64,000 nucleotides of DNA from an uncultured Bacteroidales bacterium (lineage in GTDB: Bacteria; Bacteroidota; Bacteroidia; Bacteroidales; UBA932): NCBI GenBank assembly GCA_944322605.1, contig CALUPD010000001.1:124001-188000 (forward strand). Direction: 5' to 3'. The notes below the pieces were generated by a model, which was not told the DNA's origin, did not search any database, and saw nothing but the letters and a program-made list of their open reading frames with translations. Of the stretch, positions 9,290-17,812 are shown one piece after another. Position 1 is the first letter of the stretch, and each line of letters opens with the position of its first letter. The position numbers and the translations under genes are program-made.

Positions 9290-10594
9290 TTATTCGAATA
9301 CCCAGATTCCGGGTATCATGTATGTCACGCCTGTTCCTTCCGTAATTGTGTAATATCCTCCCCATACTTTTCCGTTGTCGGATACGGAAAATACGATGTA
9401 AGGATACTGGAAGTCGACATTGCTTTCGCCGGTTACGAACTGGTCGATGTAGTCGTAGTACGATACTGTTTCTCCGGCAGGAGTCCGCATAGAGCCTTGT
9501 CCGTAAATGGTTCCGTCATAGCCTACGCATGCAGGGAGAGGAACGTCGATTTCTGTAAGGGTTCCTGTCGGGACATCGTAGACGAAATTGTTGGATACGG
9601 AAACTCCGTCTTCCTGGAAGTATCCGACTACTTTCGTGCCGTCCTTGCTTACAGCCGTAGCTTCGCCGAAGTAGAAGTATTCGGCTTCCATCGATTCGCC
9701 ATAAATCCTGGTGAGGGTTCCGTTGGCATGTACGGCAGGGGAAACCATGCCGTTAGGCCATTCGGTCTTTCCGCAGATCACGGAACCGTCTTCCGACATG
9801 CCGAGCATCATCAGGCCGAACTGTCCCCTGTCTTCTTCAGGAGGAAGGTTTTCGAGAGGCGGCTGTTTTACGAAGTCTATCCATATAGTGGGTTCTCCGG
9901 CGGAAGTTCCGCCTACCACGTGTCCGTCATCCGAAATGAAGCGCGGGTTTCCATCCGGTAAATCAGACCATACCCCGTCGGAATAATAGCCGCTTCCGCC
10001 TACTATCATGCCGTCGTTGGATACGTCAGATGCGTTGCATGTAGACTGAGAACCGTCGTTGAGGTCCATGAATTCCCTTGTTTCATAGCTCCAGAGCATT
10101 GCCTGGTATCCCATGTCTTCATCTACTGCTACGGCCCACTTGCCGTTTCCCGAGACTGCCGTCACGCGCGAGTTGATCATGCCTATGGATTCCTGTTCTG
10201 CCTCGGTAAGGCTGTAGAATGTAACCATCGTAGGATCGACAGGAGTAAGCTGCTGTATTCTTATTTCCTGGTCTGACGCTCCGTCTGCTGAAACAGTGAG
10301 CAATGCTTCACGTGTTGTCGATTCGAGGTAGACTTCGGCGGTGACTTCCACCCTTGCGTTGCCTGTTCCGCTTTCAGGGGAAACGGTATACCAGTCCTGT
10401 CCGTCGGTAGTGATTGTCCATGTCATGTTCTGGTCGCTTGTTTCGATTATGAAACTCAATGTTTCGCCATCGGCAGAGAAATCAAGGCGGCTCTCGGAAA
10501 CCGAAATGCTGGCACTGTCTTCACCCGGCTTGCAGGAGAAAAATGCCAGTGCCGCAATCGTCACGGCGCATGCCGTAAATAATCTTTTAATCAT
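9290..10594 (-). CDS. BACON-domain lipoprotein with VSxDG beta repeats (copy 2)
   Basis: A 434-residue paralogue of the neighbouring downstream gene. Lipobox ALAFFSC places the lipid-anchored Cys at residue 21. The BACON domain covers about residues 30-118 (ISVSESRLDFSADG to QEIRIQQ), followed by the same series of S-x-D-G-x-x-V-x-G repeats. By eye roughly two thirds of residues agree with copy 1, with near-identical blocks such as FYSLTEAEQ and MINSRVTAVSGNGKWAVAVDEDMG. Copy 2 lacks a short insert present in copy 1 (around EQLPEKSIPIPSL). It has its own terminator, so the two can be expressed separately. Function unknown; ligand binding at the cell surface is a guess from the BACON domain. 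Confidence 0.75.
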   Translation of the reverse strand: MIKRLFTACAVTIAALAFFSCKPGEDSASISVSESRLDFSADGETLSFIIETSDQNMTWTITTDGQDWYTVSPESGTGNARVEVTAEVYLESTTREALLTVSADGASDQEIRIQQLTPVDPTMVTFYSLTEAEQESIGMINSRVTAVSGNGKWAVAVDEDMGYQAMLWSYETREFMDLNDGSQSTCNASDVSNDGMIVGGSGYYSDGVWSDLPDGNPRFISDDGHVVGGTSAGEPTIWIDFVKQPPLENLPPEEDRGQFGLMMLGMSEDGSVICGKTEWPNGMVSPAVHANGTLTRIYGESMEAEYFYFGEATAVSKDGTKVVGYFQEDGVSVSNNFVYDVPTGTLTEIDVPLPACVGYDGTIYGQGSMRTPAGETVSYYDYIDQFVTGESNVDFQYPYIVFSVSDNGKVWGGYYTITEGTGVTYMIPGIWVFE

Positions 10595-10930
10595 ATGACA
10601 ATAATTTAATAAGTAATAAGTAGTTTATTCCACCAAAATTATATAGAATAGTGAAAAAAAGCAATAGATTTATAAAAAATAATCAGTATCCGCAAAATCC
10701 CTGCTGGATATGCCGGCTGTGAATGTCCGGGCGGCGCATCACTTCCACGCCTGCCGGCAGGGCTTCTCCCGTTCACAAAGGCATGCCGGCCTTTCAGCAT
10801 GCATAAGTATTCGAAACCATGCCGATAATCATGGAATTAACCGGTATCCGCGAAAATCTCTTCCGGATTCGGAGGAGGAGCGGTTCTTAAGGCAGGCGGA
10901 ATATGGCCCGGATTGCCGTATAAAACGCGG

Positions 10931-10967
10931 CAATCCCTGCTGCGGGTTTTAATTGCAACAGGGATTG
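10931..10967. other. Intergenic hairpin
   Basis: CAATCCCTGCTGC at 10931-10943 pairs with GCAACAGGGATTG at 10955-10967 with a single C-A mismatch and an 11-base loop containing TTTT. It lies 138 bases beyond the stop of the leftward MFS gene and has no T-tract on either side, so it is not a standard terminator. It might be an RNA structure or a remnant repeat. Confidence 0.45.
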
Positions 10968-10984
10968 TTGTCATGTGTGTTGGC

Positions 10985-11016
10985 CAAAAAGATGAATTTC
11001 AAGGCTTGCGAAGATG
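10985..11016 (+). repeat. 32-base intergenic repeat, copy 1
   Basis: Matches 28921-28952 at 29 of 32 positions, with the core AATTTCAAGG(C/T)TTGCGAAGATG. Both copies lie outside genes, next to unrelated coding sequences. Confidence 0.55.
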
Positions 11017-11104
11017 GGGAATCACGGTGCGCAGGCGCATGCATGAATTTCCGAATCAATCGCGAAGCAGAAGCGTCTTTTTGATGCCTTATTCGTGGCT
11101 GGTC

Positions 11105-12478
11105 CTATTTTATGTTAGGCAATTCCAATCCGTATCCTTTCACTTTGTCCTCCCTCTTCAGCCAAAGCCCGAATATCAGCGCAAGGACTCCGAATGACGA
11201 GAATATCATCATAGGGACAAGGTATCCTCCGGTGGCATTGAGCACTTTTCCGATAAGCAGAGGAACAAGGCACAGCCCTATGTTCTGGACCCAGAATATC
11301 AGGCAGTACGCGCTGCCGAGGATTTTTTCGTCTATGATTTTCGGAACGCTCGGCCAAAGCGCGGCGGGAACCAGCGAGAAGCTTACCCCGAGCACTGCGA
11401 TCAGAGCCACTGCGAACCATTGCTTGGGATATTGAGGAAGCACGAATGCGAAGCTCAGATGGCATACTATCATGATTATCGCTCCGAGCATGAGCATGGA
11501 CGCTCCCTTTCCTTTCCTGTCGAGGAATATGCCGAGCAGGGGAGTCAGGCACATCGCGAGGATAGGGAAGAAGCTGAACAGCCTTGAAGCCGTGCTTGCG
11601 TCAATGTTCAATGTTACTTCAAGATAGTTCGGCGCGTATCTCTGGAACGGGAATATGGCCGAATAATAAAGCACGCAAAGAAGGGCTACGAGCCAGAACA
11701 TCTTGCTTGTGAATATCTTTCCGAGGTCCTTGATGTGGAATTCGTCTTCCGGCGATTTTTCTTCCGTCGCCATTCCGGCCGCAACGAGCTGCTTGTCGAG
11801 CTTCGAGTCCATTACTGCGAATATGATGAAGTTCAAAAGCCCGATGAGCAAAAGGACGGTGCAGAAAGCTACAGGGGCAACGACAGATCCGTCGAATTTA
11901 TCAGCCACTATAGGTGATATCCACATTACCGCGAAAACGCCGAGCCTTGCAATAGCCATTTCAAGTCCCATTGCAAGCGCCATTTCCTTGCCTTTGAACC
12001 ATTTTGCTATGGATTTCGATACCGTGGTCCCGGCCATTTCGCATCCGCATCCGAAGATCATGAACCCGAGCGAAGCCATCTTCGCGCTTCCAGGCATGGC
12101 TGTCCACCATGAATTGAGCCATTCGCAGAATCCGGTACCCTGGAACCAGTCGCTTATCCCTACGTATTTTATGCTTGCCCCGATTACCATCAGCGATGCC
12201 GACAGGATTCCGGTGTACCTGATTCCCATCTTGTCAAGGATGATCCCTGCAAGAATGAGGAACCCGCATACGTTGAGAAGGTATTCTGCTGCGGCATATG
12301 TTCCGAACACGCCGCTGTCCCATCCTCTTGTGCTTTCAACGAGGGATTTGAGAGGAGACATCACATCGACGAACATGTATGCGAAGAACATCATCAATGC
12401 GATGAGAATTAAAGCTGCCCAACGGGCGATCGCGCTGTCGTTGAGCATTCTGTTTACTTGAACTTTTATCTGATCCAT
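11105..12478 (-). CDS. MFS transporter (MFSD1-like)
   Basis: About 457 residues from the ATG at 12478 (MDQIKVQVNRML); the longer frame upstream is rejected because a -7 promoter box lies inside it at 12515-12522. Twelve hydrophobic segments with a central cytoplasmic loop (residues ~205-240, acidic, EEKSPEDEFHIKDLGK). The A-motif-like GIILDKMGIRYTG follows helix 2 and its counterpart GIFLDRKGKGAS follows helix 8, typical of major facilitators. The overall layout (AYMFVDVMSPLKS in helix 1, ALWPSVPKIIDEK before helix 11) resembles the MFSD1/oxalate-formate-like branch found in Bacteroidota. Substrate unknown. Confidence 0.85.
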   Translation of the reverse strand: MDQIKVQVNRMLNDSAIARWAALILIALMMFFAYMFVDVMSPLKSLVESTRGWDSGVFGTYAAAEYLLNVCGFLILAGIILDKMGIRYTGILSASLMVIGASIKYVGISDWFQGTGFCEWLNSWWTAMPGSAKMASLGFMIFGCGCEMAGTTVSKSIAKWFKGKEMALAMGLEMAIARLGVFAVMWISPIVADKFDGSVVAPVAFCTVLLLIGLLNFIIFAVMDSKLDKQLVAAGMATEEKSPEDEFHIKDLGKIFTSKMFWLVALLCVLYYSAIFPFQRYAPNYLEVTLNIDASTASRLFSFFPILAMCLTPLLGIFLDRKGKGASMLMLGAIIMIVCHLSFAFVLPQYPKQWFAVALIAVLGVSFSLVPAALWPSVPKIIDEKILGSAYCLIFWVQNIGLCLVPLLIGKVLNATGGYLVPMMIFSSFGVLALIFGLWLKREDKVKGYGLELPNIK

Positions 12479-12514
12479 TTTTACGTTTTTATGGTTTTTG
12501 TCGGTTTGATTCTT

Positions 12515-12522
12515 CAAATGTA
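12515..12522 (-). promoter_or_regulatory. -7 box of the MFS gene
   Basis: On the minus strand TACATTTG matches TAnnTTTG. It lies 37-44 bases upstream of the ATG at 12478 and supports that start over the longer frame. Confidence 0.5.
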
Positions 12523-12563
12523 CCGTTTTTAGATAAAATCTCAAAAATATATAAGTAATATGG

Positions 12564-12571
12564 TATTTTTG
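12564..12571 (+). promoter_or_regulatory. -7 box of the ybaK-like gene
   Basis: TATTTTTG matches TAnnTTTG, 18 bases ahead of the ATG at 12590. Together with the box at 12515 it makes a divergent promoter pair. Confidence 0.5.
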
Positions 12572-12589
12572 TAAATAAAACGAACAGGA

Positions 12590-13075
12590 ATGCATAAAAT
12601 CAGTAAGACGAACGCGGCGAGGATTCTCGACCGCAAGAATATAAAGTACGAGCTGATCCCTTATTCATGCGATGAGGAACATTTGTCGGCGGACCATGTG
12701 GCCTCGCAGCTCGGCGAGGATTTGCGGCAGGTGTTCAAGACGCTTGTGCTGAGGGGGGACAGGACCGGGATTTTCGTTTGCGTGATACCGGGCGGATGCG
12801 AACTGGATTTGAAGGCGGCGGCAAAGGTGTCGGGAAACAAGAGCGCGTCGATGCTCCACGTGAAAGAGCTGCTTCCGCTGACAGGATACATAAGGGGAGG
12901 ATGCTCTCCTATCGGAATGAAGAAGGATTATCCTACATTCATCCATTCCTCATGCATGGATTTCGATGCCATATACATAAGCGCGGGAATCAGGGGGCTT
13001 CAAATCAGGATATCCCCGTCCGATCTGGTCGGCGCGGCCGGTGCTGTCGTGGCTGATCTTGCGGCAGCCATGTAA
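12590..13075 (+). CDS. ybaK: Cys-tRNA(Pro)/aminoacyl-tRNA deacylase, YbaK family
   Basis: A 161-residue single-domain protein of the YbaK/EbsC family. These free-standing editing enzymes hydrolyse mischarged Cys-tRNA(Pro). Recognisable parts are the N-terminal KTNAARILDRKNIKYELIPY, the conserved VFKTLVLRGDR strand-turn, the Lys-containing segment ELDLKAAAKVSGNKSASM, and the glycine-rich RGGCSPIGMKKDYPTFI, where GGxSPxG is the family hallmark. Length is normal. It stands alone between divergent and convergent neighbours and probably forms a single-gene unit. Confidence 0.93.
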   Translation: MHKISKTNAARILDRKNIKYELIPYSCDEEHLSADHVASQLGEDLRQVFKTLVLRGDRTGIFVCVIPGGCELDLKAAAKVSGNKSASMLHVKELLPLTGYIRGGCSPIGMKKDYPTFIHSSCMDFDAIYISAGIRGLQIRISPSDLVGAAGAVVADLAAAM

Positions 13076-13081
13076 ATGAAT

Positions 13082-13118
13082 AGCCCCCGAAAGTCTGATA
13101 TGAAACTTTTCAGGGGCT
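13082..13118. terminator. Convergent hairpin between ybaK and the MazG-like gene
   Basis: AGCCCC(C)GAAAGT at the left pairs with ACTTTTCAGGGGCT at the right over about 11 base pairs with one mismatch and one bulge. It begins six bases after the ybaK stop. Neither side has a strong T run, so efficiency is uncertain. Confidence 0.5.
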
Positions 13119-13137
13119 TCAAAAATGCGGGCGTCCT

Positions 13138-13509
13138 TTATTTTTCAGGAAGTCCGCCCGGGTTTATTTTCGTATTGCCGGCATGCCTTTCCTTGTCCCG
13201 GCTTGTCTTTTTTTCAATATTCCTGGCTAATGACGAGTCAAGGTCTATTCCGCTTTGGTTCGCAAGGCAGGCGACGACCCAAATTATGTCGGAAAGTTCG
13301 TCTGCCAATGCTTCTTTTGCGGCTTCCGGGCTTTCCGATCCTTTTTCTCCAGGCTTGAAAGACTGCTCTCCGTAGATTCTCGATACGAGCCTTGCGGCCT
13401 CTCCGACTTCTTCCGTGAGAATTGCCATGTTGGTCAATTCATTGAAATATCGTATGCCGTATGTCCTTATCCAGCTGTCTACGAGTTTCTGGAATTCGCC
13501 TATGGTCAT
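13138..13509 (-). CDS. MazG-like nucleotide pyrophosphohydrolase
   Basis: 123 residues when started at the ATG at 13509 (MTIGEFQKLVDSWI), which overlaps the previous stop by four bases (ATGA). The all-alpha fold shows the MazG/NTP-PPase metal motif as ILTEEVGEAARL (ExxE) followed by ALADELSDIIWVVACLANQSGIDLD (ExxD). Such single-domain enzymes hydrolyse nucleoside triphosphates to monophosphates, as house-cleaning of abnormal nucleotides. The longer in-frame extension upstream lies inside the preceding gene and is rejected. Translational coupling with the small membrane protein is clear from the overlap, but a shared function is not known. Confidence 0.88.
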   Translation of the reverse strand: MTIGEFQKLVDSWIRTYGIRYFNELTNMAILTEEVGEAARLVSRIYGEQSFKPGEKGSESPEAAKEALADELSDIIWVVACLANQSGIDLDSSLARNIEKKTSRDKERHAGNTKINPGGLPEK

Positions 13510-13877
13510 TTTACGGATATTATTTTGTCGACTACGTAGCGTTGCATTCCCCTCCACGGCAATGCCCCGAGGTATTCCTTGTAATGCAGTTCGACCTGCC
13601 GTCCTCCGCATCTCATCAGCGAATCGGCTATTTCCTTGTCGGTCACTGAAAATTCGAATTCATACGATTGGAGGGAAGCAGTGTTGTACTTCGATGTGAA
13701 TCCGGACTGTATGGCCTTTCCTTCATAAGTTTTGAAAACGTAGCCTTTGTAGACTACGTAATTCAGTTCCCCGGCCTTTACGCCTTCTCCGAACACGAAA
13801 TAGAATTTGAAGTAGACGAGGCAGGCTAATATCACGGCTGCGGCCGGAATAATGATTGTCAGGATTTTGCGTTTCAT
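13506..13877 (-). CDS. Membrane-anchored protein of unknown function
   Basis: 123 residues from the ATG at 13877 (MKRKILTIII); the in-frame upstream ATG at 13904 adds only nine residues. Residues 5-27 form one hydrophobic helix, so it is probably anchored in the inner membrane with a periplasmic domain of ~95 residues. That domain contains alternating beta strands (ELNYVVYKGYVFKTYEGKAIQSGF, YEFEFSVTD, VELHYKEYLG). Similar small proteins are common in Bacteroidales and have no assigned role. It lies between the DEAD-box helicase gene and the MazG-like gene and overlaps the latter by four bases. Confidence 0.75.
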   Translation of the reverse strand: MKRKILTIIIPAAAVILACLVYFKFYFVFGEGVKAGELNYVVYKGYVFKTYEGKAIQSGFTSKYNTASLQSYEFEFSVTDKEIADSLMRCGGRQVELHYKEYLGALPWRGMQRYVVDKIISVK

Positions 13878-13919
13878 CTCTAAAATCACATATGCATTGG
13901 GCAAATATCAGATGTATTC

Positions 13920-15563
13920 TCAGTCGATGACGGAAGCGGTTATTTTCCGGTTCTTATAGACGGCTCCGTCAAGTTCGGCTACAAGGAATTTCGCCGAGTT
14001 CTTGCTTACGGCGACAATCACGTGCGATTTCCGGATGTCTATCTTTCCGATATTCTTTTTGCCTATTCCGCATGCCGACGCCAGCCTTAGGATATGCCTT
14101 GCTGTCACGCTTTGCCTGTCTCCTATGTTGTCGATTTTCACATGGATGAATCCTGATTCGTCAGGCCTTTGCGTATTCTTTTCAGGCTTGTCGGCTTTTT
14201 TGGCTTCTTTTTCCTTTTTCTTTTTCTTCTCGGAAACCACGTTCAGATCCGGTGCGGTTTTGTAGTATTCGATGATCCGGTTGAATTTGAGAGTGAATAC
14301 TTTTTCGATAAGTTCCTCCTTGCTTATCCATGAAAGCCTTTCGGTTATGACAGGAATGAACTCGGCGATGTTCTGCGAAGTCTCCATTTCTGCGAGATAA
14401 TCGGAAAAATGCATGATCCTTCTAAGGCATACGTCTTTTCCATCGGGAATCCTCGTCTTTTCGAATTGGATGTTCGCGGATTTCTCTATCCTCCTTATCC
14501 TGCTTCTTTCCTTTTCGGTTATTATCACGTAGGAAATCCCTGTCTTGTCGGCTCTTCCGGTCCTTCCGCTGCGGTGCGTGTACTGTTCCGGGTCGTCGGG
14601 CAGGTTGTAGTTGATTACATGGCTCAGCCCGTTCACGTCGATTCCCCTGGCCGCCACGTCTGTCGCTACGAGCAGCCTGAGGCTTTTGTGCTTGAACCTC
14701 TTCATTACGATTTCCCTTTGGGCCTGGGACAGTTCGCCGTGGAGGCTGTCGGCATTGTATCCGTCCTTTATGAGGGCGTCAGCGACATCCTGAGTTTCCT
14801 GCCTTGTCCTGCAGAATATTATGCCGTATATGTCAGGATTGTAGTCGACAAGCCTTTTCAAGGCTGCGTACCTGTTCTTCGAACTGGTTTCGACGTAATA
14901 GTGCTTGACGTTTTTCGATGCGGAATTCCTTGTCCCGATAGTTATGATTTCGGGGGAATCCATGTAATTCTTGATGATTTTTTCTATTTCGTCAGGCATT
15001 GTGGCGGAGAACAGCATGGTCCTGCGGTTTTCCGGCACGGAGCTGAAGATTGTGTCGATTTCGTCCTTGAATCCCATGTCGAGCATTTCGTCGGCTTCAT
15101 CGAGCACGAGGGCCTTGATGTTGCTGATGTCGGCGACACGCCTTTTCATGAGGTCTATTATTCTTCCCGGAGTCGCTACTATTATCTGCGCTCCCTTTTT
15201 CAGCTGCCTTATCTGCGTTTCGATGCTTGCGCCTCCGTAGACAGGGACGATGGTGATGCCGTTCTTGTATTTGGCATAGTTTTTAAGGTCCGAGTCTATC
15301 TGTTTTGCAAGTTCCCTTGTCGGCGCGAGGATCAGTATCTGCGTTTGAGGGTCGTTTTTGTCGATATGCTCTATTGATGGAAGGCCGAAGGCCGCCGTCT
15401 TTCCGGTTCCGGTCTGCGCAAGGCATACTATGTCCTTGATTTCCGAGCTGTTCATCAGCAGCGGTATTACGCGCTCCTGCACAGGCGTGGGTTTGACGTA
15501 TCCGAGGTCTTCGATTGCTTTTAATGTTTCTTGGCTGAGCCCTGATGTTGAAAAATCTGTCAT
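13920..15563 (-). CDS. deaD: DEAD-box RNA helicase, DeaD/CsdA type
   Basis: A 547-residue ATP-dependent RNA helicase. N-terminal RecA domain: Q motif (GYVKPTPVQERVIP), Walker A AQTGTGKT, PTRELA, Walker B LDEADEMLD, SAT. Second RecA domain (~220-345): FCRTRQET, VATDVAARGIDV, HRSGRTGRADKTG. A basic Lys-rich linker (~430-455) leads to a C-terminal DbpA-like RNA-binding domain of ~75 residues (DRQSVTARHILRLASACGIGKKNIGKIDIRKSH). This layout is typical of DeaD/DbpA proteins acting in ribosome assembly or cold-tolerant mRNA decay. The start overlaps the GNAT gene stop by four bases, so the two are coupled. Confidence 0.92.
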   Translation of the reverse strand: MTDFSTSGLSQETLKAIEDLGYVKPTPVQERVIPLLMNSSEIKDIVCLAQTGTGKTAAFGLPSIEHIDKNDPQTQILILAPTRELAKQIDSDLKNYAKYKNGITIVPVYGGASIETQIRQLKKGAQIIVATPGRIIDLMKRRVADISNIKALVLDEADEMLDMGFKDEIDTIFSSVPENRRTMLFSATMPDEIEKIIKNYMDSPEIITIGTRNSASKNVKHYYVETSSKNRYAALKRLVDYNPDIYGIIFCRTRQETQDVADALIKDGYNADSLHGELSQAQREIVMKRFKHKSLRLLVATDVAARGIDVNGLSHVINYNLPDDPEQYTHRSGRTGRADKTGISYVIITEKERSRIRRIEKSANIQFEKTRIPDGKDVCLRRIMHFSDYLAEMETSQNIAEFIPVITERLSWISKEELIEKVFTLKFNRIIEYYKTAPDLNVVSEKKKKKEKEAKKADKPEKNTQRPDESGFIHVKIDNIGDRQSVTARHILRLASACGIGKKNIGKIDIRKSHVIVAVSKNSAKFLVAELDGAVYKNRKITASVID

Positions 15564-16129
15564 TTATCTGATGGCATTATGGTTAATTGTTCTTTTCGGA
15601 ATTTTTCGTATTCCGCAGCCGTTATCGTTTCCGGCCACGTCATTATTTTCATTTCTAAGAAACGGCAATCGCTGTGGTAGGGAGGTTGGAAATGCTTGTG
15701 CCCGTTCAATATGAATCCGTTGCGTTCGTAGAATTTCTGCCTGCGCGCGGCGGTTTCATTATCGGGTATTTCGATCTCCAATATTATCGGTTTCCCGAAT
15801 GATTTGAGAATATCCAGGATTCGGCTTCCGATTCCGCCGTTCCTGGCTGCCCTGTCTATCGCGAAATGTTCTCCGTACAGATATTCTCCCATGTCCCAGA
15901 ACGTAAGCAGCCCGGTCGGGACGCTTTCTTTTGCCTTTTCTTCGTCGGCATATAATGCGAGGAAATGGAATCTGCCGTCCTTTAAGGAAAGGGCCATATT
16001 GTCCATGCTTCTCTTTTCTTCGTAGGGAAAGCTGTAGTCGTAGATTTCCATGCATCTCCTGAACGCTGCGTCAGGAGATGTTATCCTTTTATATGCCGGG
16101 AAATGTTGCGTGTTCGCGATATTGTCCAT
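15560..16129 (-). CDS. GNAT family N-acetyltransferase
   Basis: 189 residues from the ATG at 16129 (MDNIANTQHFPAYK). The acetyl-CoA binding motif A is visible as EHFAIDRAARNGGIGSRILDIL (R/Q-x-x-G-x-G/A type), followed by the beta-5 strand KPIILEIEIPDN and the typical ARRQKFYERNGFILN (motif B, where the Tyr is the usual general acid). The C-terminal PPYHSDCRFLEMKIMTW completes the fold. The acceptor substrate is unknown. It is upstream of and overlaps the helicase gene. Confidence 0.87.
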   Translation of the reverse strand: MDNIANTQHFPAYKRITSPDAAFRRCMEIYDYSFPYEEKRSMDNMALSLKDGRFHFLALYADEEKAKESVPTGLLTFWDMGEYLYGEHFAIDRAARNGGIGSRILDILKSFGKPIILEIEIPDNETAARRQKFYERNGFILNGHKHFQPPYHSDCRFLEMKIMTWPETITAAEYEKFRKEQLTIMPSDK

Positions 16130-16268
16130 ATGCCGTATTCGTTTAAATGCCGGTGCGCATGAGGCCGTGGCAATGATAGGGCTGGCCTGCGGCGTTCCGG
16201 CGCGATAGTTATTGCGGCAGCATAGTCCTGTGAGAATGGCTGTCCGCGATGCGTTTTTCAAGACACCT

Positions 16269-16307
16269 TAAAAGGCCGTGACCGGAATCGGCATTCCGGC
16301 ACGACCT
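16269..16307 (-). terminator. Terminator of glyA
   Basis: On the minus strand AGGTCGTGCCGGAA pairs with TTCCGGTCACGGCCT (one wobble, one bulge) around a six-base loop, followed by TTTT. It lies about 40 bases beyond the glyA stop. Confidence 0.7.
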
Positions 16308-16347
16308 CTTTGTCCTGATATGCTTGTCCGCTTTTGGCGGAAGAGTA

Positions 16348-17628
16348 CTACCATGCATTCAAAGGAAGTCCCTGCATTTTCATGCGAACCTGCTCGCGGA
16401 CTTCGTTGATTACATCTTCGTTTCCGATGTTGCTCAGAATCCTGTCGATCATGTCAACTATCGATTCCATGTCTTTTTCGACCAGTCCCCTTGAGGTTAT
16501 GGCAGGCGTTCCCACCCTGATTCCGGAAGTCTGGAACGGCGATCTCGAATCGAAAGGCACCATGTTCTTGTTGATTGTGATGTCTGCTTTTACCAAAGTG
16601 TTTTCAGCGACTTTTCCTGTAAGGTCAGGGAATTTGGTCCTGAGGTCGATGAGCATGAGGTGGTTGTCAGTTCCTCCCGATACTACTTTGTATCCTCTCT
16701 TGAGGAATGCTTCAGCCATTGCCTGTGCGTTTTTCTTGACCTGTGTCTGGTATTCCTTGAATTCAGGCTGTAGGGCTTCGAAGAATGCGACTGCCTTGGC
16801 TGCTATGCAGTGTTCGAGCGGGCCGCCCTGTATTCCAGGGAATACGCTTGAATTTATGACAGCTGACATTTTCTTGATTTCGCCTTTAGGAGTCTTGATT
16901 CCCCACGGATTTTCGAAGTCCTTGCCGATAAGGATGATGCCGCCTCTCGGTCCCCTGAGGGTCTTGTGGGTCGTCGAAGTCACGATATGGGCGTATTTTA
17001 CAGGGTTCTTGAGAAGTCCTGCCGCGATAAGTCCAGCCGGATGCGCCATGTCGACCATGAGGATCGCCCCTATCTTGTCCGCGATGGCGCGCATTCTTTC
17101 CCAATCCCATTCCCTTGAGTATGCCGATGCTCCGCCGACGATGAGTTTCGGCTTGTATTCAAGGGCTTTCCTTTCCATGTCGTCGTAGTCCACATAGCCT
17201 GTTTCAGGATTTACTCCGTATGAAACGGCATGGTAGAGGATTCCTGACATGTTTACAGGAGAGCCGTGGGTAAGATGTCCTCCGTGCGCGAGGTCGAGTC
17301 CCATGAATGTGTCTCCGGGCTTGAGGCATGCCATGAATACCGCCATGTTGGCCTGTGCGCCTGAGTGAGGCTGCACGTTTGCGTATTCTGCATCGAACAG
17401 TTCCTTTATCCTGTCGATTGCGAGCTGTTCAACCTGGTCTACTATCTGGCATCCGCCGTAATATCTTGCGCCCGGATAACCTTCAGCATATTTGTTTGTC
17501 AAAACAGAGCCGAGGGCTTCGAGCACCTGCTTCGAAACGAAGTTTTCGGAAGCGATGAGTTCTATGCCGTGAACTTGCCTGTTTTCTTCTTTTTTGATAA
17601 GTTCAGATATTTGAATATCCTGTTTCAT
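16348..17628 (-). CDS. glyA: serine hydroxymethyltransferase
   Basis: A 426-residue PLP enzyme that interconverts serine plus tetrahydrofolate with glycine plus 5,10-methylene-tetrahydrofolate. The N-terminal [16 protein letters not shown] carries the substrate-binding Glu/Ser, [12 protein letters not shown] and [11 protein letters not shown] follow, and [14 protein letters not shown] contains the PLP lysine. The C-terminal [15 protein letters not shown] is diagnostic. Length is standard. It has its own promoter (17686-17693) and terminator (16269-16307). With fhs and ftcD elsewhere in the window it belongs to one-carbon metabolism. Cytoplasmic. Confidence 0.97.
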   Translation of the reverse strand: MKQDIQISELIKKEENRQVHGIELIASENFVSKQVLEALGSVLTNKYAEGYPGARYYGGCQIVDQVEQLAIDRIKELFDAEYANVQPHSGAQANMAVFMACLKPGDTFMGLDLAHGGHLTHGSPVNMSGILYHAVSYGVNPETGYVDYDDMERKALEYKPKLIVGGASAYSREWDWERMRAIADKIGAILMVDMAHPAGLIAAGLLKNPVKYAHIVTSTTHKTLRGPRGGIILIGKDFENPWGIKTPKGEIKKMSAVINSSVFPGIQGGPLEHCIAAKAVAFFEALQPEFKEYQTQVKKNAQAMAEAFLKRGYKVVSGGTDNHLMLIDLRTKFPDLTGKVAENTLVKADITINKNMVPFDSRSPFQTSGIRVGTPAITSRGLVEKDMESIVDMIDRILSNIGNEDVINEVREQVRMKMQGLPLNAW

Positions 17629-17685
17629 CGTGTTTTATATTAAAATAAATTAGTCTTTAGCTTGTTCGAATACAAACGATTCGCA

Positions 17686-17693
17686 CAAAGATA
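17686..17693 (-). promoter_or_regulatory. -7 box of glyA
   Basis: TATCTTTG on the minus strand matches TAnnTTTG and lies 58-65 bases upstream of the glyA ATG, leaving a leader of about 50 bases. Confidence 0.55.
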
Positions 17694-17812
17694 GTGAAAA
17701 TATGTTTCGTCGGAAAAAATATTTTCCTGCCCATGATGCCTCCGGTAGTCCGTCCATTGCCGCAGGCTGCTGTCTTCCAATCCGGGCGGCATGGCAATGC
17801 CGGCCTTTTAAA

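Larger units (their letters stand above)
10595..11104. other. 510-base interval without a supported gene
   Basis: The first ~85 bases are A/T-rich and serve as the leader of the copy 2 lipoprotein gene: the sequence CATATGACAATAATTTAATAAGTA right at its start is also found ahead of copy 1. The remainder is G/C-richer, contains three GCATGC palindromes, a hairpin at 10931-10967 and one copy of a 32-base repeat at 10985-11016. Small open frames here (for example 10710-10952) have no recognisable composition or motif. Confidence 0.6.
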
